64,000 nt of DNA from Microcebus murinus. Its lineage: Eukaryota; Chordata; Mammalia; Primates; Cheirogaleidae. The stretch spans positions 55,260,501 to 55,324,500 of the forward strand of contig NC_134111.1 of NCBI RefSeq assembly GCF_040939455.1, given 5' to 3'. Position 1 is the first letter of the stretch; every line of letters begins with the position of its first letter. A program made the position numbers and the translations under genes. The notes beneath the pieces are model-generated. The model was not told the DNA's origin, did not search any database, and worked only from the letters and a program-made list of their open reading frames with translations. Shown in pieces: positions 14,201 to 23,760 of the stretch.

Positions 14201-15108
14201 TGGGACTCAGCCATCCTTTAACTCATGAAATCTCATGGATAACTCTGATTCTAGATTTCAAATCACTGTACACATTTAAAAAAATTTTTTTTACTATCTC
14301 TGTTAAATAAACACTGCAGGTAGCAATGGTTACAATATATTTTAATGTAAACATAGTTTGTCATATATATTGGTCAAAACAAAGCATTTATTTACTATTA
14401 TTTAGCTACAATGTTAGGGAACTGCCATTGCACATATTTCAGCCTGGAATTTCGATCAATGCTTTTCACAGTCTATGTGCAGGATTATTTTAAGCACACT
14501 ACATTTTAATGTTATTGCTGCAGTTATAACAGACATCAGCTACCAATTATGATAATGTTTTATTTACTTTATATAGCAAGACAAAAAGCCACTTGGTTAT
14601 AATTATCTACTATATCTCAATTACATTGTAATAGGATACTAGCTAATATCTTTCAGGATAAAATCTGGAATAAATCAGTTAAGTTAATAATCTTGACAAT
14701 TTTAAGATGAAATAACCCTTTGTTCTCAAATTTAAATACTCGATATTTTAGTATGTTTGTAAGCTAACAATAGAAAAACATGACAAATTCAAGAACAATG
14801 GGGTTTTCCTTACTCTAAGCAAATAATTAAACCTGAACACAGGTCAGTAACTTTTAGAAAGGTTGGCCTGCTATGGCTCTGGACAGGTCCCACGGAGTAG
14901 CTCTTGCAGTCATATTTAGTCCATTGTGAGCCTTGTTGTTTTTCTCCTTGCCTACCCCTTACCTCTTTTCGCAATGATGACAGTTATAACAAAAGCAAAA
15001 ATATAATAATATAGACATTATATTAGCATTTCGTCAGGAACTAAGTATTTCCATGAATAGGTTTTCTAGGTAACTGAACTTTATTAAAGTTAAAAAGCTT
15101 TAAATATT
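11201..15108. other. Intronic sequence, nothing recognised
   Basis: AT-rich unique-looking DNA with short homopolymers (for example a T run near 12939-12950). No exon, RNA gene or clear transposon was seen on either strand. Confidence 0.5.
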
Positions 15109-15456
15109 GTTTTTTTTGTTTTTTTTTGTTTTTTTTTGAGACAGAGTCTCGCTTTGTTGTCCAGGCTAGAGTGAGTGCCGTGGCGTCAGCCTAGCTCACA
15201 GCAACCTCAAACTCCTGGGCTCGAGCGATCCTTCTGCCTCAGCCTCCTGAGTAGCTGGGACTACAGGCATGCGCCACCATGCCCGGCTAATTTTTTATAT
15301 ATATATCAGTTGGCCAATTAATTTCTTTCTATTTATAGTAGAGACGGGGTCTCGCTCTTACTCAGGCTGGTTTTGAACTCCTGACCTTGAGCAATCCGCC
15401 CGCCTCGGCCTCCCAGAGAGCTAGGATTACAGGTGTGAGCCACCGCGCCCGGCCAG
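15109..15456 (-). mobile_element. Lemur-type Alu SINE with perfect target duplication
   Basis: A complete Alu in reverse orientation: T-rich tail at 15109-15137, then GAGACAGAGTCTCGCTTTGT, ending CACCGCGCCCGGCC. Between the two arms it has the strepsirrhine-specific block (GGCCAATTAATTTCTTTCTA) and the lemur 'ctcttactcaggctggttttgaactcctgaccttgagcaatccgcc' version of the other monomer. It is flanked by identical 17-base direct repeats, AAAAAGCTTTAAATATT, at 15092-15108 and 15457-15473. Perfect duplications and preserved CpGs indicate a comparatively recent insertion. Confidence 0.96.
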
Positions 15457-15599
15457 AAAAAGCTTTAAATATTTTTGATGGAGAAATGTTTATAAAATGT
15501 ATATATTAAATGAAATTATAAAAATACATAAGATAATTATATATTACAGCTTCTTAATAACTAATCATTTTGAGTTCTAGAACACTGATGCTGCTTGGA

Positions 15600-15765
15600 A
15601 TTATTTAGCCATTCATGCCTTCATTCATCCATTCAACATGTACTCATTTAGTGATACTATGTTCCAAGAACTATAAAAGGCAGCTGAGATACAGCAGTGA
15701 ACAAAAGACACAAAAAGCACTGCCCTGATACAACTCACATTCTAGTCAGTATACAGGATGTTTGT
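15600..15765 (+). repeat. Ancient repeat fragment (unnamed family)
   Basis: 'cattcattcatccattcaacatgtactcattta...ctgagatacagcagtgaacaaaagacac...ctcacattctagtcag' matches the 5' block shared by the other copies in this window (30690, 60000). Confidence 0.55.
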
Positions 15766-16444
15766 CTCTACAACAAATAGGCTCTGACTGCTGTGCTTTT
15801 GGTTGCTGTCTCCTTTCTCTGTTGTCAGCTGTCACCTCTTGCTGGTGCCATATCTTGCCCTTGGATCTGGGTTACCACTGCAGGTGTTTCCCCTAAGCAT
15901 TTCTCTAAGCCAATAATAAACCACACCCCTGGATGATGCCCGAGCAGCTCATATGCCAGTGTAGATGTGCTGTTCCTTGACCTCGTGAGAGGAATTCTCC
16001 CAGCCCTGCTCTCTGTGTTTGGCTCTTCCTTTTTTCCCTATCATTGTTCACGTGACTCAATTCTTCTAATGATCTGGTTCAGTTATCAGGCCCAAAGGCC
16101 TCTGTGCAAATGAAACTCTTAGGAAAGTAGCCATCACCAATTAAGACTGCATACTAATATTGTAATACAAACATGTTCCTTCTTGCTGTTGTTGTAGCTT
16201 TTCCTGATAATTCCCTGAACTTCCATATAAATTTAAAAAGGCAGACACCAAATCTTTCAAAAGGGAAGAAAATCAGTTTCCCTACATGCCTATGTGTTGA
16301 CTGTTGCTAAAAACTGTCTGGTAGGAGTGTAGAGAGACAAGCAAGAATTTTGAACTGCATTTCAGAGAATGTTGGTGACTAAGGTAAAGATACATTCACA
16401 GACTTCTCAGACGTTGAAGCTGCAATTGGGTCACACCCCATGTA

Positions 16445-16675
16445 GCAGTGAAGCATGGTAGTTAAGAACTCCAGTTCTGGGGCCAGATTGCTATACCCCC
16501 TACAATCATTTGAAATTGGCCTGGTTACTCAACATCTCCATGCCTCAGTTTATTCATCTGTATAATAGTATGTACTACAGATGATTATGAGGATTAAATG
16601 AATTAACACGAGTAAAATGCCTTGATTATGCCTGGCACACAGGAAACAGTAAGTGCTAGCTATTATTTCAATCTC
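16445..16675 (+). repeat. MIR SINE, nearly full length
   Basis: Contains 'agcatggtagttaagaactccagttctggggccagattg', 'catgcctcagtttattcatctgtataatag', 'gaggattaaatgaattaacacg' and 'gcctggcacacaggaaacagtaagtgctagctatt', the full MIR order in plus orientation. It ends about 360 bases from the PDE11A exon at 17039. Confidence 0.85.
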
Positions 16676-17038
16676 TTCACTTATTTTTACAGATGAAAAT
16701 ATAAACCTTAAGATTTTAAGTGAACAGCAAGTTAGAGATAAAACCAATGCCAAAATTAGGTGTCCTGATCCTCACCATATTACATATTTTTCTCCTGATA
16801 TCCTGCTTACCTAACAAATGGTAATAGTGAATCTTTTAAATGATCATGAGGGGGCTACTCATATGTAATCCCCTCTTCCCGTCTAAAACACAAGGATCCA
16901 AACACAACTTTGCCTACTTCTACTCCCCCAACTCCCAGTAGTCAGGACTAAATCTACAGAGGCAAGGGATGAAGGGTCAGGAGTGCAGGTGAAGTTTAAC
17001 TTTATGCACTAATAGGGCAACCATTTCCTTCTCCTTAC

Positions 17039-17089
17039 CTTAAACTTGTCAACTTCAGCTTTTGAACATGTCGCATGGTATGATAGCAC
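17039..17089 (-). CDS. PDE11A: PDE11A internal exon leading into the catalytic domain
   Basis: A 51-base exon encoding the 17 residues VLSYHATCSKAEVDKFK. It is the start of the region preceding the HD-type metal-dependent phosphodiesterase domain (human approximately 580-596). The pyrimidine-rich acceptor ends GAATTAG and has possible branch-point sequence ATTAAT upstream; the donor is AAG|GTAAGG. Both ends are phase 0. It is too short to appear as an open reading frame and was found by searching for the residues expected after SVALD. The match is exact to the human sequence as I recall it. The following exon, expected to begin AANIPLVSELAIDD, is not in 1-17038, so this last visible intron exceeds 17 kb. 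Confidence 0.95.
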
Positions 17090-17419
17090 CTAATTCAGAA
17101 GAAAACAAAAGAACATTAATAACTAAACACGACTATTTTCTGAAATTCTCCTGGCTTAAAAGTAAGCTTTGCTCACCTATATCACTTCAACATAACAGTG
17201 GATTTTAATGTATGACAAGAAATAACATGTCTAATCAAAGTGTCTTACACAGATCATACGTTAAAGGGTATTTTATACCAGGATTTTTCTACAGGCAGTT
17301 ATTTCCTCAAAGGGACATGATGTGGCTCAAGACCACAGTCCCCAAAGGATATGAACACTTATCCAGTGAAATGCTCTGAAAATAAATAAAAAGGTGGTGT
17401 GCATGTGCATCTACACACT

Positions 17420-17859
17420 TGTGTATGTATGTCCTGTGGCAGACGCTGTAGGTTTCCAACCCAACTTCCATTCCCTCACCTATTCTCACTTGCCTGCTTT
17501 TATTATGTAGGAAAGATTACATTGTTATGTATTTGGGGCCCTTTATGTAAGAGGATTATACTTCTTTGCCCTATTGACATCTGCCTTAGTATGTGGTTGC
17601 TTTGGCCAGTGGGATGTGGGGGAAGGTCACAAATGCCACTTTTGAGTAGTGTCTTTATGAACGATCACATGGTTCTGCCATCTTTCATTTTCCCTCCACC
17701 ATGGGAAGGACATGGCCCAAGAGGGGCTGCTAATTCAGCCTGGGCCCCCAAATAATGAAGACATGTTGAGCGGAACTACCGCAAACCTGCAGCCATTGGC
17801 ATGTCAAGTGAGCAAGAAATCAAGGTCTGTGGTTTATCATGGCATCATAACTTACTGGC
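17420..17859 (+). repeat. Old LTR-like repeat, split by the piggyBac-type element
   Basis: Features such as 'ttggccagtgggatgtgggggaaggtcac', 'catgggaaggacatggcccaag', 'cagcctgggcccccaaataatgaagacatg' and 'gtgagcaagaaatcaaggtctgtggt' recall old mammalian MaLR/MER-type LTR repeats. Family not certain. Insertion of the element at 17860-18260 ends it. Confidence 0.4.
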
Positions 17860-18260
17860 TTAACCACTTCGGTACAGCACTCACCGGCCGCGAAACCTTG
17901 CCCACGGCCGGCACTCACAGTCTGCATGATAGTCTGTGCTGTGCATTGACAACGAGTCCGTTTTGCTCTTGTGTGATGAGGAGAGCTTTAAAGCACTGAA
18001 AGCTTGTTTTACTTTACAGGCAGCTTTACTTGCAATGTAAATCAGAATAGGTAACATATACACATATGTTTTCATTACGTTATTTTTAAATGTTCACAAT
18101 TTTATTTTGATAAATGAAAAATTAGAAAAGTCATATCATGGCTGTCGGCTAAAGTCGACGCTCGGCTGTGCGCCTTCATATCACGGCTGTTGGCTAAAGT
18201 TGAAGCTCGGTTCATCTGTGACTATCGACTATAGTCAACACTCGGTACCTAAGCGGTTAA
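17860..18260. mobile_element. Non-autonomous piggyBac-type transposon (npiggy-like)
   Basis: Both ends sit on TTAA, the duplicated target of piggyBac elements (17860-17863 and 18257-18260). The terminal sequences are inverted copies: TTAACCACTTCGGTACAGCA on the left and, reading inward on the minus strand, TTAACCGCTTAGGTACCGAG on the right. The 401-base interval has no transposase frame. Inside the right end lie three imperfect copies of a roughly 33-base unit (18132-18165, 18177-18210, 18213-18245) sharing the core GGCTAAAGTCGACGCTCGG, and on the left a CCGGCCG/CGGCCGG inverted pair at 17884-17911. Young piggyBac families are known from the grey mouse lemur, which supports a lemur source. 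Confidence 0.88.
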
Positions 18261-18577
18261 AGGTAAGAAACTAAAAAATAAAAAAAAAAAAAACAATTTG
18301 GTGACACTGCCCTGGTCAATGAATTCTAAGTGGGAGTGTTAGAGTTGCCTCTTTCCTTTTCCTTCCTCCCTGGACTACAGCTGTGAAGCCTGGAGAGGCA
18401 GTAATGTCTGGTGTCTATGAAGTGACACTCATGAGTGTGAATGCCAGCTTGTTATGGACAGCAGACCAGAATGAGAAAGAGAAATGAGCCCAGCCCTGGG
18501 CCACCCTGACCCAGAATTCTTGTTCTGTGGTACATTTTTAAAGTCAATGTTGGTATCTTATAAGGCCATATGCATAC

Positions 18578-18590
18578 ACACACACATATT

Positions 18591-18620
<30 letters not shown>
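18578..18620. repeat. CA/TA microsatellite
   Basis: Short CA units run into an uninterrupted AT run (about 18592-18614). Likely length-polymorphic. Confidence 0.9.
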
Positions 18621-18621
<1 letters not shown>

Positions 18622-18954
18622 TTTATGCTGCTAAACACATTCCTAATCTATACAAATCTCAAACAAATAAGTCTGGGAAGTGCTAAATCCTTCTTCACCT
18701 ACCAACCTTAGAGAATCATAGCACACAGTGGCTCTGAAAAGTAAAGTAGCGTGTTTTATTTTGTTAAACTCAGCATTTCTCAAATCTAAGCCACAGAACT
18801 ACCTTTTAGGTTACATATTAATCTGGTAACATTCCAACTTGATCACTTGCTGACCAAGAACTTTGAGAAGCACTGACCCAGGCCACACCATCTGTGTGGT
18901 GCAAGCTGGGCAATGATGGAGGCAGTGTCCCATGGTGGTGGCAACACGGCCTCT

Positions 18955-19055
18955 ACGGCCACACTGCCAGGGCACCTCCACTTATGAGTTCTGGGAGTTT
19001 GGGCAAGTGACTTAAACTCTTTGGGACTCATTAGTAAAATGGAATAATAGTAATA
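18955..19055 (+). repeat. MIR fragment
   Basis: 'gttctgggagtttgggcaagtgacttaaactctttgggactcattagtaaaatggaataatagtaa' corresponds to the centre of MIR in plus orientation. Confidence 0.6.
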
Positions 19056-19585
19056 CCATACAGGCATCTCCTGCTTAATGTCAGTAATATATTTTTGAAA
19101 ATCAGAAGTTCCACCTGAAAACATGAACAGGGAGCCTGTTTTTCCATTATTTTTATTATAATGCATTGTAATATCTACAACAACTTCTTAAAACTCAACC
19201 ATAACACAGTAAAATTCATAGGTATACATGAAACAAAAAAATAATGTTAGGTTAGAGTTGCTTAAAATGTTATTTTCTAAACATAATACAGTTATTAACA
19301 AAAATTCTTTATATTAAGTAATAGCTTCTCTATTGTTGAGATTTTTCTTAGTGATTTTTATTTTTTTTTTCTGTGGGAGGGGATTCACAAAAATGTTGTA
19401 TTGCAAGATAAGTATGTTCCATGAGGTTTGGTTATTAAAAATGAAGAGATTTTCTACTGGGGAAATGTTAACTATGGAGGTATTCTGTGGAGTGGGCCTG
19501 TACTTCACAGAGTTCTTAGGAAGACTAAATACAATAATATATGTCAAATATGTGGCACACAAATAACCAACTTACATTTATTGTA

Positions 19586-20853
19586 TTAGGGCATTAAGTA
19601 TGAAATGTCCGATTTCTAATAAAAAATGTCACTTATTGTATCTCAAACAAGAAGCAGTCCAATTAATCAAACTTTGTGCCTGAACTATCGATAGTTTTGC
19701 CGTCTTAACAGTAGCTTGTTTATGGCAGCATGGAAGAAGTCTAGAGAATAAGTGATAATGAAAGGTGTTTTCCACAGCTTGTTGAGAATTGAATATTTTT
19801 CCTTGCAAGAAGTGGCCCAAAGCTGGAGGAAGTGGTAATCAGTTGGTACAAAGTCTGGTGAATACAGTGGATGACAGAGAGTTTCCAAGTCTAGCTTTCG
19901 TAGTTTGAGCAGCGTTGTTTTTCGTGACATGTGGTCTTGCAAGAGGATTGGCCTGTCTCTATTGACCTATCTTGGCTGCTTCATCACAAGCATTGTCATC
20001 ATTTCATCCAATGGGTTGTAGTAGACATCCGCTGTAATCAACTAAGTTTCATAATCTACAGTAATACCAGCACTGGACTACCCAACAGACACCATTAGCT
20101 TTTTTTGATGAATATTTGGTTTTGTACTGTGTTTTGGCACTTCATCTTTATCCAACCATTGTGCCGAACATTTGCGATTCTCGAAAAGAATCCACTTTTC
20201 ATCACACATAACAATACAATGTAGAAATGGTTCACCTTCATGTCGTGACAGCAAAGAAAGGCAAGCTTCCAGATGATTTCTCTTCTGATGCACATTTAAT
20301 TCATGTGTAACCCATCTATCCAGCTTTTTTACCTTGCCCATTTGTTTCAAATGGCCCAATATTGTTGGAATAGTAACATCAAACTTTGCTGCTGATTCAT
20401 GTATAAGTTGAGATGGATTCACTTCCACTACAGCTTTCAGCTCATCATTATCCACCTTGGTCTCAGATCACCTGCTGTGGCTCGTTTTCAAGATTAAAAT
20501 CACCAGAATAGAACTTCTCAAACCATGGATGTACTGTGCATTCATTAGCCACATCCTTCCCAAACACCTCGTTGATACTTCGAGCTGTCTGTACTGTGCT
20601 GCATTGGTTCCATGACAGGACTCATGTTTAAAAATAGCATGAATTTTTGACTTATCCACGGTTTCACAAAAATTGCTCTAAAAATTTTTTTGAAAGATAA
20701 TTACAAACCAAAGCATGCATTTGACAGAATAAGGATATATCTTAACAATAAAAAAAAAAAAACAACCAATAAGTGTCTAAGTGAAATGTCAGAGGTATCA
20801 ATTGTCAAAGTTAGTACTTAAGAAAATCAGACATTCCACATTTAATAACCTAA
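19586..20853 (-). mobile_element. Mariner transposon, full length between inverted repeats
   Basis: A 1,268-base Tc1/mariner element. The left end begins TTAGGGCATTAAGTATGAAA and the right end, read on the minus strand, begins TTAGGTTATTAAATGTGGAA; both continue into 'tgtcNgattt', so about 30 bases are inverted with a handful of mismatches. TA precedes the left end (19584-19585); the matching site on the right is TG, consistent with one mutation of the TA duplication. Length and layout match canonical mariners of about 1.3 kb, and the coded residues resemble the Hsmar2/irritans-like group more than Hsmar1, but the subfamily is not certain. Confidence 0.9.
19640..20659 (-). pseudogene. Mariner transposase pseudogene
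   Basis: Minus-strand remnants appear in order across several frames. The N-terminal DNA-binding part begins MDKSKIHAIF near 20659. A 125-codon stretch (20455-20078) holds the HLKQMGKVKKLDRWV segment and CDEKWILF with the first catalytic Asp. A later frame (19942-19685) holds LCHPLYSPDFVPTDYHF, the YSPDL-type motif with the third Asp. Frames change at least twice, including before the C-terminal KIFNSQQAVEN block, and the second catalytic motif (normally DNARPH-like) is degraded. It cannot make a working transposase. Confidence 0.9.
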
Positions 20854-21324
20854 TGTTAATATTCAATTAAAATTCTATTATATAAATATGCAGGATATTA
20901 TGTTATCATATTATCTTCATTGTCTCCTAATATTAATCAGTTATTTTCAATCAAAAAATTGAATAGATTTTGTTCTTTTGGTTTGGTTTTAATATGGTAA
21001 AATTTAATTTGGCTGTCATCTTATTGGAATCTCTTACTGTTTACAAGTCTATTTTTGCAGATGCAATCTGCAAAATTTATCTTCACCTTTAACGAAATCC
21101 CACAAAAACTCAAGCTGCAATTCAAAAGTATCTGCCACCAGGTGGTGCTTAGCCAGGCTTTTAGTATGCAAAACGTGCTATATCCCCTGCCCCACACCCC
21201 CTGTTTAAATCAACTCTTCCCACTTCCTTTATTTATTTTTTTAAAAGCTATTAACTCCACTAAATTGAAACTGTTTGAATCAGTGAAGCAAACAATTATT
21301 ACAGATTAAGACTTTTTGTTCATA

Positions 21325-21665
21325 TAAAATTACAGTAGGTTCTTTTGTTTTGTTTGTTTTTGAGTTGTAGGAGTTCTTTGTATTAGTATATTTTGGATTG
21401 AAGTCCTGTCTATGTATGTTTTGTAAATATTACCTCCTAGTCTATGACTTGTATCTTTTAATGAACAAAGTTTTAGATTTTGATGAAGTGTAATCTCTCA
21501 ATGATTTTTATTGTTATTGTTTCACATATCCTTTCTAAGAAATATTTTCCTGTACCCAAGTGGTGAATATATATCTTATGCTATCTTCTAGAAACTTTAT
21601 AGTTTTTTTTATCTTTTGTGTTTAGGTCTATGATACATCTGAAATTAAATTAAATAGTTTAAGAC
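21325..21665 (-). repeat. L1 fragment, antisense
   Basis: 'ggagttctttgtattagtatattttggattgaagtcctg...aaatattacctcctagtctatgacttgtatcttttaatgaac' and 'ctatgatacatctgaaattaa' resemble the reverse complement of L1 ORF2 3' sequence, as in the longer copy at 53200-53560. Confidence 0.6.
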
Positions 21666-22160
21666 TTTGATGAAATAAATGCCTTGGTTATTTTCTTATG
21701 ATTTTTAAATTTCCTGGGTCACAACTTGGAGTCAAAGCCCTTTTGGATTTCATTCTGAGATTGTAAGCCTCTTTACTGGCTAATCTATTAAGGCCATAGG
21801 AATTTATTAAATATTTATCCTACCTTATTTGACAAAGTTAATGATAAGGAAGCTTTTGGTTTTACATTTTGAATCTTCTTATTCAGAGAGTCCCTGTTTC
21901 CTTTTGTAGAATTCAGAACCAGTAAAGAGGGCAGAAGAGTGGCCTAGCTAAAGAATCTTTTAACCACCTTCTCCCAAAAGAGTATATTCCCATGTGGATG
22001 GGCAAGGAGATTGTTCTGCAGGAGTGGAAACTTTTGGTAAACCACAGTCTGGGAGGGTGGTAGCATTGTCTCCTCTAGGAATCTCTAGAAAAACCAACAA
22101 ACCAGAGGAGCAGATTCCTTAATACAAGAGAACCATTAAGTCTTGCTTAAGAATACTCTG

Positions 22161-22944
22161 TACACTGCTGGTAGGACTGCAAATTAGTGCAACCTTTGTG
22201 GAAAAGAATTTAGAGATACCTCAAACAGCTAGAAATAGAAATACCATTCGACCCAGCAATAGCATTGTTGGGCATCTATCCAAAAGAACATAAGTCACTC
22301 TATTATAAAGACATCTGCACCCGAATGTTTATAGCAGCACAATTCACTATTGCACGGTCATGGAAACTACCCAAGTGCCCGTCAATTCATGAGTGGATAA
22401 TTAAAATGTGGTATATGGAATGGAATATACCATTGGAATATTACTCAATCCTAAGAAACAATAGTGAGCTAGCACCGTTTATGCTATCCTGGATTAAGCT
22501 TAAGCCCATAATACAAAGCGAGATGACACAAGACCTGGAAAATGGGCTCCACATCTACTCGCCATCAAATTGGTACTGACAGACTAAAACTATGGTGCTC
22601 AAAAAGTGGTAGTGTTCAACAGGGATTTGGGGGGGAGACCCACATCTTAAGGATGTGGTGAGCATGGTGGGGGGGGGAGGGATTACCTCTATCCCTTTTT
22701 AGGGAGAGGCAAAGATACACACTGTAACCAAAATGTCTAAACAAAAAATCTGCTATTGGGAGGTGGACAGGTGGAAGGGGGGAGAAGGGGAAGGGTATGC
22801 ACTTACATGGTGGGTGCAGTGCGCACCACTTGGAGGCTGGGCATGCTTGAAGCTCTGGCATAGCGGGGTGGGGAGGAGGGGCAGGGGCAAGATATGTGAC
22901 CCTAACAATATTTGTACCCCGTAACATGAGGTAATTAAAAAAAA
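22161..22944 (+). mobile_element. Young 5'-truncated L1 with perfect target duplication
   Basis: Begins inside ORF2 3' sequence ('tacactgctggtaggactgcaaattagtgcaacc', 'gacccagcaatagcattgttgggcatctatcc', 'atgtttatagcagcacaattcac') and runs through a G-rich 3' UTR to TTTGTACCCCGTAACATGAG and an A-rich tail. Identical 12-base direct repeats, AAGAATACTCTG, flank it at 22149-22160 and 22945-22956, and the TT|AAGA junction fits L1 endonuclease cleavage. The 3' end differs from the human L1 3' UTR and is shared with the fragment at 57587. The 104-codon open frame inside it is part of this L1, not a gene. Confidence 0.93.
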
Positions 22945-23144
22945 AAGAATACTCTGATTTTCTCCTTCTAAGCTGTTCCTGCTTCTGGTCCTAAAGGGTT
23001 TCCTGGGATGCACTCAGGAAGGCGGTGGTGCCCAGTTGTTTTAGTTTAGCCTCAGTGTTTGAGGTTTGATGCACAGAACCATTAATATTTCACCTGCAAG
23101 CTTATCAAATGTCTTAAATCTGGAATATTTTCAGTAATGCTACT

Positions 23145-23580
23145 TTTATGAGCTGAATTTTATACCCCCCCCACCATAATTCAATTTTGCACCCTCCTCC
23201 CTGAAATTCATTTATTCAATTCCTAATCCCTAGGATCTCAGAATGTAACTGTATTTGTAGATAGTTCTTTAAGAAGATAATTAAGGTAAAATGGGTTCAT
23301 ACGGCGGGGCCCTAAGCCAATATGATCAGTGTCTTTATAAGAAGAAGAGATTAGGACACAGGCACACACAGACTGAGGGGCGACCATGTGAGGACACAGT
23401 CAGAAGGCGGCCATCTGCAAGCCAAAGAGCAAGGCCTCAGAAGAAACCAACCCTTCCCACACCTTGATTTGGATTTCCAGCCTCCAAAACTGTGAGAAAA
23501 GAAATATCTGTTGTTTAAGCCCCCCAGTCTGTGGAACTGTGTGATGTTATGGCAACCCTAGCAAACTAATAGAGCCACAT
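23145..23580 (+). repeat. MaLR-class solo LTR (MLT1/MST-like)
   Basis: Order of blocks: 'atgagctgaattttatacccccc', 'aatcccta ggatctcagaatgtaactgta', 'gggccctaagccaatatgatcagtgtctttataagaag', 'ccatgtgaggacacag', 'ggatttccagcctccaaaactgtgagaaaa' and 'ttgtttaagccccccagtctgtgg', ending 'ggcaaccctagcaaactaatag'. This is the standard plan of an ERVL-MaLR LTR. No internal retroviral region is attached. Confidence 0.8.
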
Positions 23581-23697
23581 AACCTCATTAACCTAAGATC
23601 TGTGACAAATCTATGGATGCCACCGAAGGAGCCATAGCAAAGATAATTCTTAATTACTTTTAGCATAGCCAGTCTTCAAAAGAGAACCATTACTGTT

Positions 23698-23737
<40 letters not shown>

Positions 23738-23760
23738 TAAATATATAAAATATGTATACA
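23698..23760. repeat. TA/CA compound microsatellite
   Basis: A TA run (about 23698-23719) passes directly into a CA run (about 23720-23738) and then AT-rich DNA. Probably polymorphic. Confidence 0.92.

Larger units (their letters stand above)
1..17038 (-). other. PDE11A: PDE11A intron, partial (3' side of the 17-residue exon)
   Basis: All sequence downstream of the exon at 17039-17089 in transcription order. No catalytic-domain exon was found when looking for the expected residues on the minus strand. It holds MIR fragments, one lemur Alu, a CA-rich repeat and long stretches with no recognised feature. Confidence 0.85.

Noticed and set aside
1..17038. Search for the following PDE11A exon (expected AANIPLVSELAIDD) and catalytic-domain exons
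   Set aside because: No matching minus-strand sequence was seen; these exons should lie outside the window.
17866..18250. Repeats near 18.1 kb as a CRISPR-like or satellite array
   Set aside because: Three imperfect units lie inside a TTAA-bounded transposon; spacing and context fit subterminal transposon repeats in a vertebrate genome.
22265..22579. 104-codon plus-strand frame as a gene
   Set aside because: Lies wholly within a truncated L1 flanked by target duplications.
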